Source: Robiginitomaculum sp.
GTDB taxonomy: Bacteria; Pseudomonadota; Alphaproteobacteria; Caulobacterales; Maricaulaceae
Reading direction: 5' to 3'
Length of the DNA stretch: 64,000 nucleotides
NCBI GenBank assembly: GCA_021776515.1
Contig: JAJFFS010000005.1
Coordinates: forward strand, 1-64,000
In this document: one piece after another, positions 17,152 to 25,978 of the stretch
Position numbering within the stretch: position 1 is the first letter of the stretch
Layout of the letters: every line of letters begins with the position of its first letter
Position numbers and translations under genes: made by a program
Notes under the pieces: generated by a model
The model's database searches: none
Seen by the model: only the letters and a program-made list of their open reading frames with translations
What the model was told of the DNA's origin: nothing

Positions 17152-17637
17152 CTAGGCAGCACAAGCTTCCATATCGCCGATGTTCAGCATTTTCTGGATG
17201 TCCAAAATTATCAAAAGTCGACCGTCTAGCCGGTAAATTCCTTTGGATATATCTTGCCATTGCGGGTCAATATTACTGGGAAGCGTCTTTCGATCCCGCT
17301 TGGCAAGTCGTAAAACTTCACCAACCTTATCTATGATGAGCCCATAGGACTCATTACCCAGTTCGACACCGATAGCCATTTCATGGTGATCTTCATTTTC
17401 TTGCTTTGGCAGCCCTAGACGCACACGTGCATCAATGGCGGTTACGATGCGGCCCCGAAGATTCAGAACGCCTCTTACTTCTGGCGATGCCATGGGTACT
17501 CTCGTTAGTGAGAGTGGCTGAAAGACGTCATGAATACTTGTGACCTCAATACCAAAAAGTTGGTCGGCAATTTCGACAGTTACATATTCGTTGGTGTCTT
17601 CATCGATATGTAGTTGTTTGTCATCGGCAGTACTCAT
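17152..17637 (-). CDS. cheW: Chemotaxis coupling protein CheW
   Basis: 161 residues, one CheW domain. It links CheA to chemoreceptors in the polar array. The core shows EYVTVEIADQLFGIEVTSIH, a VRGVLNLRGRIVTAIDARVR segment typical of the family, and YGLIIDKVGEVLRL. Its ATG overlaps the cheA stop (ATGA), indicating coupled translation. No chemoreceptor or cheD gene is in the window, so receptors must be encoded elsewhere. Confidence 0.95.
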   Translation of the reverse strand: MSTADDKQLHIDEDTNEYVTVEIADQLFGIEVTSIHDVFQPLSLTRVPMASPEVRGVLNLRGRIVTAIDARVRLGLPKQENEDHHEMAIGVELGNESYGLIIDKVGEVLRLAKRDRKTLPSNIDPQWQDISKGIYRLDGRLLIILDIQKMLNIGDMEACAA

Positions 17638-20357
17638 GCTGCTTCTCCATGGGTTTGAAGAACGTAATCAATTGTGGATATCAGGGATTCGCGATCTGCT
17701 TTTCGAACGATGTCAGTGAAAGCATCAACCGCCCCCATCCGTTCCAGATCATTTTGCCCCATAGCTGACAAGGCCAGCCTGGGTATGGAAGACCAGTGTT
17801 CATCTTTTGCCAGCTTGGAGGCAAAGGCGACACCAGTTTCATCAGGCATCTCAATATCGGAAACAATGACATCGAAAATGGCGCCGGTCTCGTTCAGTTT
17901 CCAGGCTTCGGCAGCACTGCCAACCGCAGTAACTTCATATCCGGCAGCAGCCAATAGCGGGGCTACCATATTGCGGAAGAAGGCATTATCATCAACCAGA
18001 AGGATGCGCTGTTTTGGAAGTGTTTCCACGCCCTTTTCCTTCTGTGCATTTTCAAACCAGTCATGATAGGCCATCGTCAAATAATGACCGACATCAATAA
18101 CCTCGGTGGCTTTGCCTTTCAGGACAGCGGCCCCGATAACACTTGGTGAAGCGGCACCTTTTTCAACATCGAGGACTTCCTCAACAATATCGACTATTTC
18201 ATCCACCACCAGGCCGACAGAACGGCCCCGATCAGTGAAGACCAGAACAGGTTGCCGGTCATTTTCACCAAGGGGAGCGTACCCGCCAATCTGAACCAGA
18301 GGCATCAAGCCCCCGCGATATTGCACCAATTGCTCCCCATCAACATTTTCAACGCTGGTGGTATCAATTTCTTCCAGCCGTGTGACCAGACTTAGCGGTA
18401 CGCCTTTTGGCTCTTTGCCCCCGGCATTGAACAGCAACATTGCCGTTTTCTCTTCAACACGTTTAGCCGAAACCTCTTCGCTGTCTGCCGAGCGTTCACC
18501 CTCATCGCCGATGTTGACAGCCTTGGCGATACCATTGGGGTCAACGATCATAATGACTGTGCCATCTCCCAATATGGTGTTTCCTGAAAAAACCGGAATA
18601 CTGCTCAAGACCTGTGCCAGTGGTTTGACCACGATCTCTTCGGTATCAAAGACATTATCAACCACCACACCAAAGCGTTGTTCACCAACGATCATGACAA
18701 CAACGAAAGCATTTTCTGAAGTGATTTCTTTTTTGGGAATGTCGAGAATATCAGCCAGGTCAATCAAGGGCAGAAGGGTGTCGCGTAGACGTAATACCCG
18801 CGTGTTGTGTATTTCTTCAACACGGTGCTCACCGTCCTGAGATGTGCGGACCAATTCCAGAACCGATAATTGCGGAATGGCAAAACGGCTATCAGCCGCC
18901 TCAACAATCAATGCCGAAACGATCGCAAGGGTCAAGGGGATTTTGATGGTAAAGGTTGTGCCTTCACCACCTATGGAAACCAGATCAATGGTGCCGCCTA
19001 TCTGCTCGATATTATTACGCACGACATCCATGCCGACGCCGCGACCTGAAATGGCGGTCACTTCTTTTGCAGTGGAAAGTCCGGCTGCAAAAACCAGGCG
19101 GTGTATCTGGTTTTCCGTCATGCCATTGGCTTCTTCTTCGGTAATGGTACCGTTTTCAATGGCTTTACGTTTAATCTTGGACGTTGGCAGACCAGCCCCG
19201 TCATCGGCAATCTCTATGACAATATGTCCGCCTTCATGGAAGGCACGCAGATGAATTTGCCCCGCTTCCGGCTTTTCTGCGGCAATGCGCATATCGGTTG
19301 GTTCCAGTCCATGATCGCAGGAATTGCGTACCATGTGGGTCAGCGGGTCGCGGATAAGCTCCAGAACCTGGCGATCCAGCTCTGTGCTTTCCCCTTCCAT
19401 ATGCAGCTCAATCTTTTTACCCACGGCCTTGGCCGAGTCCCGGACAATACGGGGTAGTTTTTTCCATGCGCTACCAATGGGTTGCATGCGGGTTTTCATT
19501 ACCCCTTCTTGCAATTCAGCGGTTACGCTGGACAGTCGCTGTAAAGGAACTTTAATCTCGGTATCGCCCATTTGGCGGACCATCTGTAAAAGCTGGTTTC
19601 GGGTCAGAACCAGCTCTGAAACCATGGTCATCAGGTCTTCAAGCACATCCACATTGACCCGAATTGATTGGGAAACCAGGGAAACTTCCACGGTAGGCTT
19701 GTTGGTAGCCTGTTCGGCTTCTTCTTTTTTCTTCTCTTCTGCTAGCTTTGCATTCTCAGCTTCTTCGGCCAATTGTTCAAGATCAGGACCATCCGCTGAC
19801 ATAAAGGCGCGCTCCAGATCAGCAAGGGAAACTTCGCCAGGACGTAATGGCCGGTCAAGGTCCTCATCATAGCTTTGATTGCTATCGCCATTGGCTGCCT
19901 CTTCAACCTCAGCTACTGGTTCAGTTTCAGCTACTGGTTCTTCAGTCACTTCAGCACTGGCTTCGCCACTCGGTTCCATTTTACCCTCAGAAGCAGCCAC
20001 CAATTGCGCGATCATATCGGCATCATCGCCTTCAGGTTCGCTTTGTGTGGTTCCCAAATGACCCAGAATGACTTTGAGCTGATCAATTGATTCGAGGATT
20101 AACGTCACTGTATCGGGATTTGGCACTAATGCTTTGTCGCGGTATTTGCCTAATAGTGTTTCACCGGCATGGGCCAGTGCTTCCAGTCGGGGGAGGCCTA
20201 AAAACCCGCACGTGCCTTTAATTGTATGAACCAGACGGAATATATTATTGAGCGTTTCCTCATCATTGGGGTTTTGCTCAAACTTGACCAATTCCGCATC
20301 AACGGTTTCAAGGCTTTCTGAGGTTTCAGTGAGAAATTCTTCTAAGAGATCGTCCAT
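17634..20357 (-). CDS. cheA: Hybrid chemotaxis histidine kinase CheA with two CheW-like domains and a receiver
   Basis: 907 residues, longer than the usual ~650-750. Domains are Hpt (1-105) with phospho-accepting His44 (RLVHTIKGTCGFLGL), an acidic linker (about 110-235), dimerisation helices, an HATPase domain with the N box (THMVRNSCDHGLE), G1 DDGAGLP and G2 GRGVGMDVV, a first CheW-like domain, a second CheW-like segment (MLLFNAGGKEPKGVPLSL, then VGLVVDEIVDIVEEVLDV), and a C-terminal receiver with LLVDDNAFF and DVIVSDIEMPDETG. The attached receiver may act as a phosphate sink. It is followed by cheW with a 4-bp overlap and preceded by chpT 99 bp upstream. Confidence 0.95.
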   Translation of the reverse strand: MDDLLEEFLTETSESLETVDAELVKFEQNPNDEETLNNIFRLVHTIKGTCGFLGLPRLEALAHAGETLLGKYRDKALVPNPDTVTLILESIDQLKVILGHLGTTQSEPEGDDADMIAQLVAASEGKMEPSGEASAEVTEEPVAETEPVAEVEEAANGDSNQSYDEDLDRPLRPGEVSLADLERAFMSADGPDLEQLAEEAENAKLAEEKKKEEAEQATNKPTVEVSLVSQSIRVNVDVLEDLMTMVSELVLTRNQLLQMVRQMGDTEIKVPLQRLSSVTAELQEGVMKTRMQPIGSAWKKLPRIVRDSAKAVGKKIELHMEGESTELDRQVLELIRDPLTHMVRNSCDHGLEPTDMRIAAEKPEAGQIHLRAFHEGGHIVIEIADDGAGLPTSKIKRKAIENGTITEEEANGMTENQIHRLVFAAGLSTAKEVTAISGRGVGMDVVRNNIEQIGGTIDLVSIGGEGTTFTIKIPLTLAIVSALIVEAADSRFAIPQLSVLELVRTSQDGEHRVEEIHNTRVLRLRDTLLPLIDLADILDIPKKEITSENAFVVVMIVGEQRFGVVVDNVFDTEEIVVKPLAQVLSSIPVFSGNTILGDGTVIMIVDPNGIAKAVNIGDEGERSADSEEVSAKRVEEKTAMLLFNAGGKEPKGVPLSLVTRLEEIDTTSVENVDGEQLVQYRGGLMPLVQIGGYAPLGENDRQPVLVFTDRGRSVGLVVDEIVDIVEEVLDVEKGAASPSVIGAAVLKGKATEVIDVGHYLTMAYHDWFENAQKEKGVETLPKQRILLVDDNAFFRNMVAPLLAAAGYEVTAVGSAAEAWKLNETGAIFDVIVSDIEMPDETGVAFASKLAKDEHWSSIPRLALSAMGQNDLERMGAVDAFTDIVRKADRESLISTIDYVLQTHGEAA

Positions 20358-20456
20358 AGTATTTGCTCCCCCAGGGGCATAAGGATTCCCGTGGTGTCAC
20401 TATAATTCACCAGAGTGGTTAAGGGGGTGCTAAGGAGTGTTTTCTAGTTTTGATAA

Positions 20457-21155
20457 TTATACAGCTTGTGCGCGAGTACCGATGGTTTCAATATCGGCTT
20501 CATTGGTAAGAGAGGTAAACTCTACCCCATCGTCCAATACGTGCGCTTCTGTACGTCCGCCAAGTGAGCGTGCAATGAGGCCTGTATAAAACGGCTGGAT
20601 AGAACGCCCATCATAGCCATTTTCCATAGGTTCGCCGTTTAAGGCTGTTGTTACTGTGGGTAACAGTTTGGTCATTCCGCCTCTGGCGCAAACCCGCATT
20701 CGGGCAGCGGAAGGCGCTTCAATATGCACTTCACCGCCGCGTAAAGCAGCTTCAACGCCAAGAATAACCATATTTAACAGCAGACGAGAGGCTGCTTTTG
20801 ATAGATGTGATGCGGTTACCTGCCAGATAATTTCCGACCTTGCCGATGAAAAGGCTCCCATAACAAGGCGTTTCAGTTCGCGGGTCTCTACCATGCCCGG
20901 TGCTGATGTTCCGGCACCAAAGGCGATACGGGCAAATTCCAGTTTGGCAGATGCCTGGCCAGCGGAAAGGTGCAAAAGCTTTAGCGCTTCTTCGCGCATA
21001 TCTGCCGCGCTATCATCTTCCATAACTTCAAGGGCTGTATTGATAGCACTAACCGGGGCAACAAGGTCGTGGCACAACCGTGCACACAAAAGCGCAGCCA
21101 GATCTTCAGCGGGCATATCTAAAGGTGCGGGTGTGTTGGTCATTTTTGTACTCAT
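20457..21155 (-). CDS. chpT: CtrA phosphorelay histidine phosphotransferase ChpT
   Basis: 232 residues. ChpT dimers carry phosphate from the hybrid kinase CckA to CtrA (and CpdR). The signature is the histidine helix ALLCARLCHDLVAPVSAIN with His29, followed by a degenerate HATPase-like domain (SKAASRLLLNMVILGVEAAL, then FYTGLIARSLGGRTEA) lacking ATP-binding motifs, as in the family. It is the first gene of the minus-strand run that continues into cheA-cheW-cheY-cheB-cheR. cckA is not in the window. Confidence 0.93.
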   Translation of the reverse strand: MSTKMTNTPAPLDMPAEDLAALLCARLCHDLVAPVSAINTALEVMEDDSAADMREEALKLLHLSAGQASAKLEFARIAFGAGTSAPGMVETRELKRLVMGAFSSARSEIIWQVTASHLSKAASRLLLNMVILGVEAALRGGEVHIEAPSAARMRVCARGGMTKLLPTVTTALNGEPMENGYDGRSIQPFYTGLIARSLGGRTEAHVLDDGVEFTSLTNEADIETIGTRAQAV

Positions 21156-21190
21156 TCTGATTCGTAACCATAGCCCAATCTAGCTATACT

Positions 21191-21246
21191 CATAAGATTG
21201 TGTGCATAGCCTTACCATCAGGTGAACGCTCACAAGATTGCGTGCA
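21191..21246. promoter_or_regulatory. Direct repeats in the chpT / M23 peptidase divergent promoter
   Basis: cataagattgtgtgca (21191-21206) and cacaagattgcgtgca (21231-21246) are 14/16 identical and exactly 40 bp apart, about four helical turns. They may be an operator for one or both divergent genes; no known regulator consensus was recognised. Confidence 0.45.
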
Positions 21247-21306
21247 AATTTTTTTTCACTGCACGTAAGCGGCGAGAAGACTTGGATTCGCAAATAGGAT
21301 CAGTCA

Positions 21307-22827
21307 ATGTGCGGTCCTGAAAAAATTATAGATACTCAGACTTCTTTAACCTGGCTCGTTTTCACTGCGGCGAGCATGTGGACGTTTACGGGGATTAGTA
21401 TGGATGAGCAGGTTTTGATGTCGCCTGACCCGCACTTTAATAAAAAACACAGGGTTGTGGCCCTGGTGGCTCTGCTGGTTCCGGCATTCCTGATGGTCTG
21501 GGCAGTCTATAATCTAAATACTAATGCGGCGACCATAGGGTCAAAGCCCGTGGAAGTATCTGTCGCCAGTATGCCACCTGTCACATTTGCCCCGGTATTG
21601 CCCGATATGGTGACGCTTGAGCAGGCGGTTTTTTCTGAATTTATCGAGGCCGGGTTTGGTAAAACCAAACACCAAAGAATTAAAGTCAAGGCCGGTGCCA
21701 CGCTTTCAAACCTGTTGGAAAACGCCGGTGTTGACCGGCGCGAGGCTGCCAGAGCTATTACAGCGTTGGCCAGCACCTATAATCCACGGCAGTTACGGGC
21801 CGGGCAGACCCTTAATCTAACACTTGAGGAAACTGGCAACACGGCACACAAGGGCGGTGCTCGTTTTCATCTGGCAGGTTTGACCACCAAACCTGATGTG
21901 ACCCGCACCATTCTTCTTGAACGCGCCCATGATGGTCAATTTTCCGCCCGTGAACTGGTTATGGATCTGAATGCCGGGCTGACCAGGGCAAACGGGGCCA
22001 TTGATGCTTCTTTATACGTTGACGGGTTAGGGGCTGGTGCCACTGATGCTGTAATCGCCTCTTTTGCACAGCTTTTTGCCTACTCCGTTGATTTCCAGCG
22101 GGGCATCCGTCCTGGTGACCGCTTTGATATGGTTTTTGAGGATTTCCGCGATGAGCGCGACACCTCGATTAAAAGCGGCAATCTTGTTTTTGCCATGCTG
22201 GCTCCACGGGGCAAGGAAAAAGCCTATTACCGGTTTGAAACCCCCGATGGTGAGGTGGGTTATTATAATGAGCAAGGCCAGAGCGCCAAACGGTTTTTGA
22301 TGAAAACCCCGGTTAAAGGGGCGCGCATTTCATCAGGGTTTGGCCGCCGCCGTCACCCGGTTCTGGGGTATACGCGGGCGCATAAAGGCACAGATTTTGC
22401 CGCTGTGCGCGGCACGCCAATTATGGCCGCAGGAAATGGCGTGATCGAGCGCTCCAGCCGTTATGGGTCTTATGGGAAGTACATCCGTATTCGTCATGCC
22501 AATGGCTATAAAACGGCGTATGCACATCTTTCACGTTATGGCCGGGGCATTAAAAAAGGCCGCCGGGTCAGTCAGGGGCAGATTATCGGGTATGTTGGCG
22601 CGACGGGGCGGGTAACCGGTGCGCATTTGCATTATGAAGTGCTAAAAAACAAGCGTCAGGTCAATCCGATGACGGTAAAGGTGCCTACTGGTCGTAAGCT
22701 GAAGAAAAATGAATTGAAGCTCTTTGCTGTTGAAAAAACCCGTATTGATGCGTTGATTGCAAAAGCCCGGCCCGCTAAAGCGGCAACAAAATCTACCGAT
22801 CTGGGAACACTGTCTTCTGCCGGCTAG
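21307..22827 (+). CDS. Membrane-anchored M23 family metallopeptidase (peptidoglycan endopeptidase-like)
   Basis: Up to 506 residues. An N-terminal segment with one membrane helix (about residues 48-68) is followed by an OapA/LysM-like region (IKVKAGATLSNLLENAGVD) and a long linker, then the M23 domain near the C-terminus. The zinc ligands and catalytic His are present: RAHKGTDFAAVRGTPIMAAG and GAHLHYEVLKN. Such proteins cut peptide crosslinks in peptidoglycan or activate amidases during growth, division or flagellum insertion. The ATGs at 21400 and 21418 are possible later starts; 21307 has aggatc upstream. It is divergent from chpT, and its stop overlaps the next convergent gene by 4 bp. Confidence 0.88.
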   Translation: MCGPEKIIDTQTSLTWLVFTAASMWTFTGISMDEQVLMSPDPHFNKKHRVVALVALLVPAFLMVWAVYNLNTNAATIGSKPVEVSVASMPPVTFAPVLPDMVTLEQAVFSEFIEAGFGKTKHQRIKVKAGATLSNLLENAGVDRREAARAITALASTYNPRQLRAGQTLNLTLEETGNTAHKGGARFHLAGLTTKPDVTRTILLERAHDGQFSARELVMDLNAGLTRANGAIDASLYVDGLGAGATDAVIASFAQLFAYSVDFQRGIRPGDRFDMVFEDFRDERDTSIKSGNLVFAMLAPRGKEKAYYRFETPDGEVGYYNEQGQSAKRFLMKTPVKGARISSGFGRRRHPVLGYTRAHKGTDFAAVRGTPIMAAGNGVIERSSRYGSYGKYIRIRHANGYKTAYAHLSRYGRGIKKGRRVSQGQIIGYVGATGRVTGAHLHYEVLKNKRQVNPMTVKVPTGRKLKKNELKLFAVEKTRIDALIAKARPAKAATKSTDLGTLSSAG

Positions 22828-23591
22828 TTTTTGTCTGCGCGAACACGTTTTCCCGATAAAAACCCGGCCAGGCGCAAGGATGAAGGTCGGCCAGCAAATC
22901 CATCTGCGGTTACCAGGTGAATTTCAAGTACGGCATCTTGCAAAACCAGAGTTTGTTTTTGTGCAGAGATAAGCCGAATTGCATTTAAGGCAGGAAGAAT
23001 ACGCCCCTTGCGGTCAGGGTTACGTAGTATCCGGCTGATGGCACTGCGGGTATTCAGGGCAGTATCAAGATAAAGCCAGGCTGAGTTTTCATCGGCGCCA
23101 CGTGCAGAGATAGTGACATCATGATCAAGTATGGTTACCAGGTCTTCGGCGATATTGGCGAGCGCCGGACGCAGGTTTTCCAGCTGTACGGTTTGTGGTC
23201 CAAGAGGTAGTGCCGGCCCGGTATTCCAGGCGGGGATGCCCTGAGAATTACGTTCAGGGAACAGTACAGGGCCACCAACCCTGCTCATGCGTACCATGAC
23301 GGCACCAAGGTCATTTTTCAACATCATGTCGCCGCGTGGTCCGGGCACTCTCTTTAAGACAAAAACCTCACGTGAACGTACATAACGGAACAGTAATGGT
23401 CCTTGTTGTCTCTGGTCGAGAATAAATGCCTCACTTTTTTTGCCCACATCAAAACGGGCAACGGGCTGTGTATTGACGGGCACTTCATAAGCTTCGCGCA
23501 ATACTTGTCCTGTCTGTTCACCTGCCATTGCGGACGTAGCACCAAGCAAGGCACATCCGATATAGGTTGTCAGAGAACCAAAGCGCTTCAT
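22824..23591 (-). CDS. Exported protein of unknown function
   Basis: About 255 residues from the ATG giving MKRFGSLTTYIGCALLG, a clear signal peptide ending TSAMA. No domain recognised. The mature part is beta-rich with RYVRSREVFVLKRVPGPRGD and a C-terminal LRLAGFLSGKRV. The track start at 23615 would add 8 residues before the signal peptide. It converges on the M23 peptidase gene with a 4-bp stop overlap. It is likely periplasmic or outer-membrane associated. Confidence 0.75.
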   Translation of the reverse strand: MKRFGSLTTYIGCALLGATSAMAGEQTGQVLREAYEVPVNTQPVARFDVGKKSEAFILDQRQQGPLLFRYVRSREVFVLKRVPGPRGDMMLKNDLGAVMVRMSRVGGPVLFPERNSQGIPAWNTGPALPLGPQTVQLENLRPALANIAEDLVTILDHDVTISARGADENSAWLYLDTALNTRSAISRILRNPDRKGRILPALNAIRLISAQKQTLVLQDAVLEIHLVTADGFAGRPSSLRLAGFLSGKRVRADKN

Positions 23592-23935
23592 TATTTTTAA
23601 TTGACCTTCTTTCATGATCTTAGCATAGGCATCAAACTACGGCGGTTTTGGGGCTAAATCCATCTTAATACATTGGCCGCCCCCTATTAGGGTCTGGCCA
23701 GAATTGTGTCACTCCATTGAGACCAGCCTCTAATGGACAAGGTGGTGTTCGTGATAAACTCAGTGTCCCGTCCATCTCAGGTAAAGGTGGTCAGCTTTCT
23801 TATGGCACTCTGCTGAATAGTGAAAGTCAGTGTGCCAAATCCCCTGATAAAAGAAAACTCCCTATTTAACTTGCCGTACTGTGCTGCACTTGCGAAACTC
23901 CAGCTTTGGGGTTCTTCAGATAACGGGGCCGGGCA
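23592..23935. other. Gene-free stretch upstream of phaR
   Basis: About 340 bp between the divergent exported protein and phaR. I see no convincing ORF, terminator or strong repeat. The segment around 23690-23810 (ggtctggccagaattgtgtcac onwards) looks vaguely like an insertion-sequence end, but this is an impression without supporting inverted repeats. It must also hold the phaR promoter. Confidence 0.4.
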
Positions 23936-24517
23936 ATGGTAAAAGAAAATAAAAATTCGGATGGTCCGGTGGTGATTAAAAAGTATGCCAACCGGAGACT
24001 TTATGACACCACACGCAGCGTTTACATCACTCTTGATGATGTAAAGGCACTGGTTCACAGCGGTACGGACTTTGTGGTTCAGGATGCTAAAACCGGGGAA
24101 GATTTGACGCATAGTGTGCTCACCCAGATTATTTTCGAGCAAGAAGCACAAGGCCAGCATTTGCTTCCCGTTGATTTTTTACGTCAGCTTATCCAGTTTT
24201 ATGGTGACAGTATGCAAAGTCTTGTACCTGGATTTTTAGATATGAGCATGAATTCACTGGCCCAGGGCAAAGAGCGTTTTGCCAAACAAATGGGCAGCAC
24301 TTCGGGGGCCTCATCCTTTGGTGTTTTTGAGGAACAGGTACGTCAGAACATGAAAATGTTTGAAACAGCGTTAAGTGCCTTTACGCCGTTTGGTGGATTT
24401 GCAGCGACAAATGCTGACGCACAATCACCCCCCCCAAAAGCAGAGCATAACGATGAGCTGGAAGAATTACGGGAGCAAATGGCAGCTATGCAGGAAAAGC
24501 TTAATACGTTGAGCTAG
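23936..24517 (+). CDS. phaR: Polyhydroxyalkanoate synthesis repressor PhaR
   Basis: 193 residues. PhaR represses phasin and PHA genes and is released when it binds growing PHA granules. The N-terminal DNA-binding domain is clear (VIKKYANRRLYDTTRSVYIT, then LDDVKALVHSGTDFVVQDAK), followed by the PHB accumulation regulatory domain (LLPVDFLRQLIQFYGDSMQS). The C-terminus ends in a short coiled coil (ELEELREQMAAMQEKLNTLS). It implies the organism stores PHA, although no phaC/phaP is in the window. Confidence 0.93.
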   Translation: MVKENKNSDGPVVIKKYANRRLYDTTRSVYITLDDVKALVHSGTDFVVQDAKTGEDLTHSVLTQIIFEQEAQGQHLLPVDFLRQLIQFYGDSMQSLVPGFLDMSMNSLAQGKERFAKQMGSTSGASSFGVFEEQVRQNMKMFETALSAFTPFGGFAATNADAQSPPPKAEHNDELEELREQMAAMQEKLNTLS

Positions 24518-24595
24518 GGGCCACACTCACTCAACCTGTTTTATATTGGGACAAATTATAGGTAAGGGGAGGAGGGGCGCTGTCAAATTTCATGG

Positions 24596-24610
24596 TTAAT
24601 GCGTCATTAA
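24596..24610 (+). promoter_or_regulatory. Consensus CtrA box (TTAA-N7-TTAA)
   Basis: TTAA-TGCGTCA-TTAA, followed by C, is an exact match to the CtrA consensus and the best one I found in the window. It lies 61 bp before the ATG of the small gene at 24672 and 78 bp after phaR. This spacing suits a CtrA-activated promoter. Confidence 0.6.
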
Positions 24611-24671
24611 CGCCCTCAATAGTGCCAAAGCGCATCAGTTTGTCTGGTGCACCTTTTGCAACAAAGCCGGT

Positions 24672-24974
24672 ATGAGCAAAATCACTTCTATATCCAGCGC
24701 CACACGTACACAGGCCCGGTCGTCATCTGCACGTCGAGACAACCCGGCATCTGCTAACAGGGCTCTTCCCGTGCCAGTGTCCTTACCATTGCGCCGCGTT
24801 TCGCATACCTTGCGTTCTCCACAAAATGCAGCATTTTCCGCACAACTTTTGGCCGGCAGTCCCCGACGCGGTTTGAAAGCAGAGCCAGCAGAGCAGAGGC
24901 GGGTCTTCAGTACTTACGCCCGTATTCAAAATATGAATTCGCTGGGTGGAACAAAACTTAAAATTCTGGCTTAA
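24672..24974 (+). CDS. Small basic Ser/Arg/Ala-rich protein of unknown function
   Basis: 100 residues, no domain recognised. The first half is low-complexity and basic (SSATRTQARSSSARRDNPAS). The second half looks more conserved in style (FSAQLLAGSPRRGLKAEPAE, then RVFSTYARIQNM). No strong ribosome site is visible before the ATG. It overlaps the stop of the convergent membrane gene by 4 bp. The main support for it being real is the exact CtrA box 61 bp upstream. If expressed, it would be a candidate cell-cycle-regulated protein. Confidence 0.55.
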   Translation: MSKITSISSATRTQARSSSARRDNPASANRALPVPVSLPLRRVSHTLRSPQNAAFSAQLLAGSPRRGLKAEPAEQRRVFSTYARIQNMNSLGGTKLKILA

Positions 24975-25447
24975 TCTGTATATTCTTCTTCGATAATATT
25001 TTCATGTTGTGCCGACATGACGGTAATCATAAAGCCCGCTAAGACATCCAATAGAGCCATAACCATAATGATAAAGAAAAGCGTGGAGGCAAAGGCCGGG
25101 ATTAACAAAAATTCCACCAGACAAATAATAAAAATCGCCAGTGACAAGGTGTGGTTAAACATGGCTTCCCGGCCATGACGCGCTGCTTTTAGAAACTCAG
25201 TAAATAGCGCCAGCAGAGCAATTAATAGAACAACGTCGCCAGAGGTGACAATCCATTGGGTGTTCGATGCCATCGGCACGGTAAACAGGATACGGGCCAG
25301 CCCTTCGACCACCTCTTGCGCTGACCGCGATAGTACACCGCCGCCCAGTGCCATTACATTGTAAATAGCGACAGGTATCACCAATAGTGGAAAATTTCGT
25401 ACCATACCCGCACCCTTCTGCGCGGATACTAGCCGAGAACGATACAA
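24971..25447 (-). CDS. Conserved integral membrane protein of unknown function
   Basis: 158 residues (or 144 from the internal ATG at 25405) with four hydrophobic segments (about 18-40, 66-84, 99-118, 121-143) and an acidic cytoplasmic-type end (HENIIEEEYTD). No catalytic motif. No function can be assigned. It is downstream of, and codirectional with, the small companion gene at 25500, separated by about 50 bp. Confidence 0.7.
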   Translation of the reverse strand: MYRSRLVSAQKGAGMVRNFPLLVIPVAIYNVMALGGGVLSRSAQEVVEGLARILFTVPMASNTQWIVTSGDVVLLIALLALFTEFLKAARHGREAMFNHTLSLAIFIICLVEFLLIPAFASTLFFIIMVMALLDVLAGFMITVMSAQHENIIEEEYTD

Positions 25448-25499
25448 TTGTCAGGCGTTAACCGGATTTTGGTTACCTGTTGACTTTATCACGATCGTT

Positions 25500-25751
25500 T
25501 CAAGCGCAGTCAGGGGTATGTGTTTCGACCAGGTTTGCCAGGGAGTGCATGATGTCTGCCGTTTGCCTTAGCATGACAACTAAATCAGTAAATTTTTCTT
25601 CATCGATAGTGGTCCCCAGATAAGCACACCAACTCAGATGCGCTTTTAGTTGATCGCGAAGGTCTTCTCTGGATAGAGTCATTTTTCCGTTCACATTTAA
25701 CAACAAAGCTTTTGGTTGAGTGGGTTTGATTTCGTATGTAGATCTGCCCAT
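25500..25751 (-). CDS. Small companion protein of a LuxR-type regulator, copy A
   Basis: 83 residues, no known domain. It is a clear paralog of the gene at 39558: QLKAHLSWCAYLGTTIDEEK versus QLNAHLRWCAFLGSSLENEC, then TDLVVMLRQTADIMHS versus SDLVVMLDEATLTMQK. The fold looks all-helical, with a conserved Trp-Cys-Ala core. It lies downstream of a LuxR-type regulator on the same strand, as does its paralog. Ribosome site aaggagaaacacct. A role as partner or target of the regulator is inferred from this repeated order only. Confidence 0.8.
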   Translation of the reverse strand: MGRSTYEIKPTQPKALLLNVNGKMTLSREDLRDQLKAHLSWCAYLGTTIDEEKFTDLVVMLRQTADIMHSLANLVETHTPDCA

Positions 25752-25978
25752 AGGTGTTTCTCCTTAGTGGTTGCCTTGCTTGAAGGTAACGCGCCCCCAG
25801 CGAATCACTTTCTTTCTAAGGAGTTTAATTCTATTAGCCTTCTCATCACTCGTGAACTGACTATACAGACAGCTGTTATTAATGACAGGTTTTTAAAATT
25901 TCAGTTGATTTCTATAAAAAAAATAAGGCTATATATTACTTGTTTGAAACAGACTAAAAACCTGGTTGCCTGCAGCCT

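Noticed and set aside
23690-23820. Possible insertion-sequence remnant upstream of phaR
   Set aside because: It has the look of an IS end but I found no inverted repeats, target duplication or transposase fragment; kept only as unexplained intergenic DNA.
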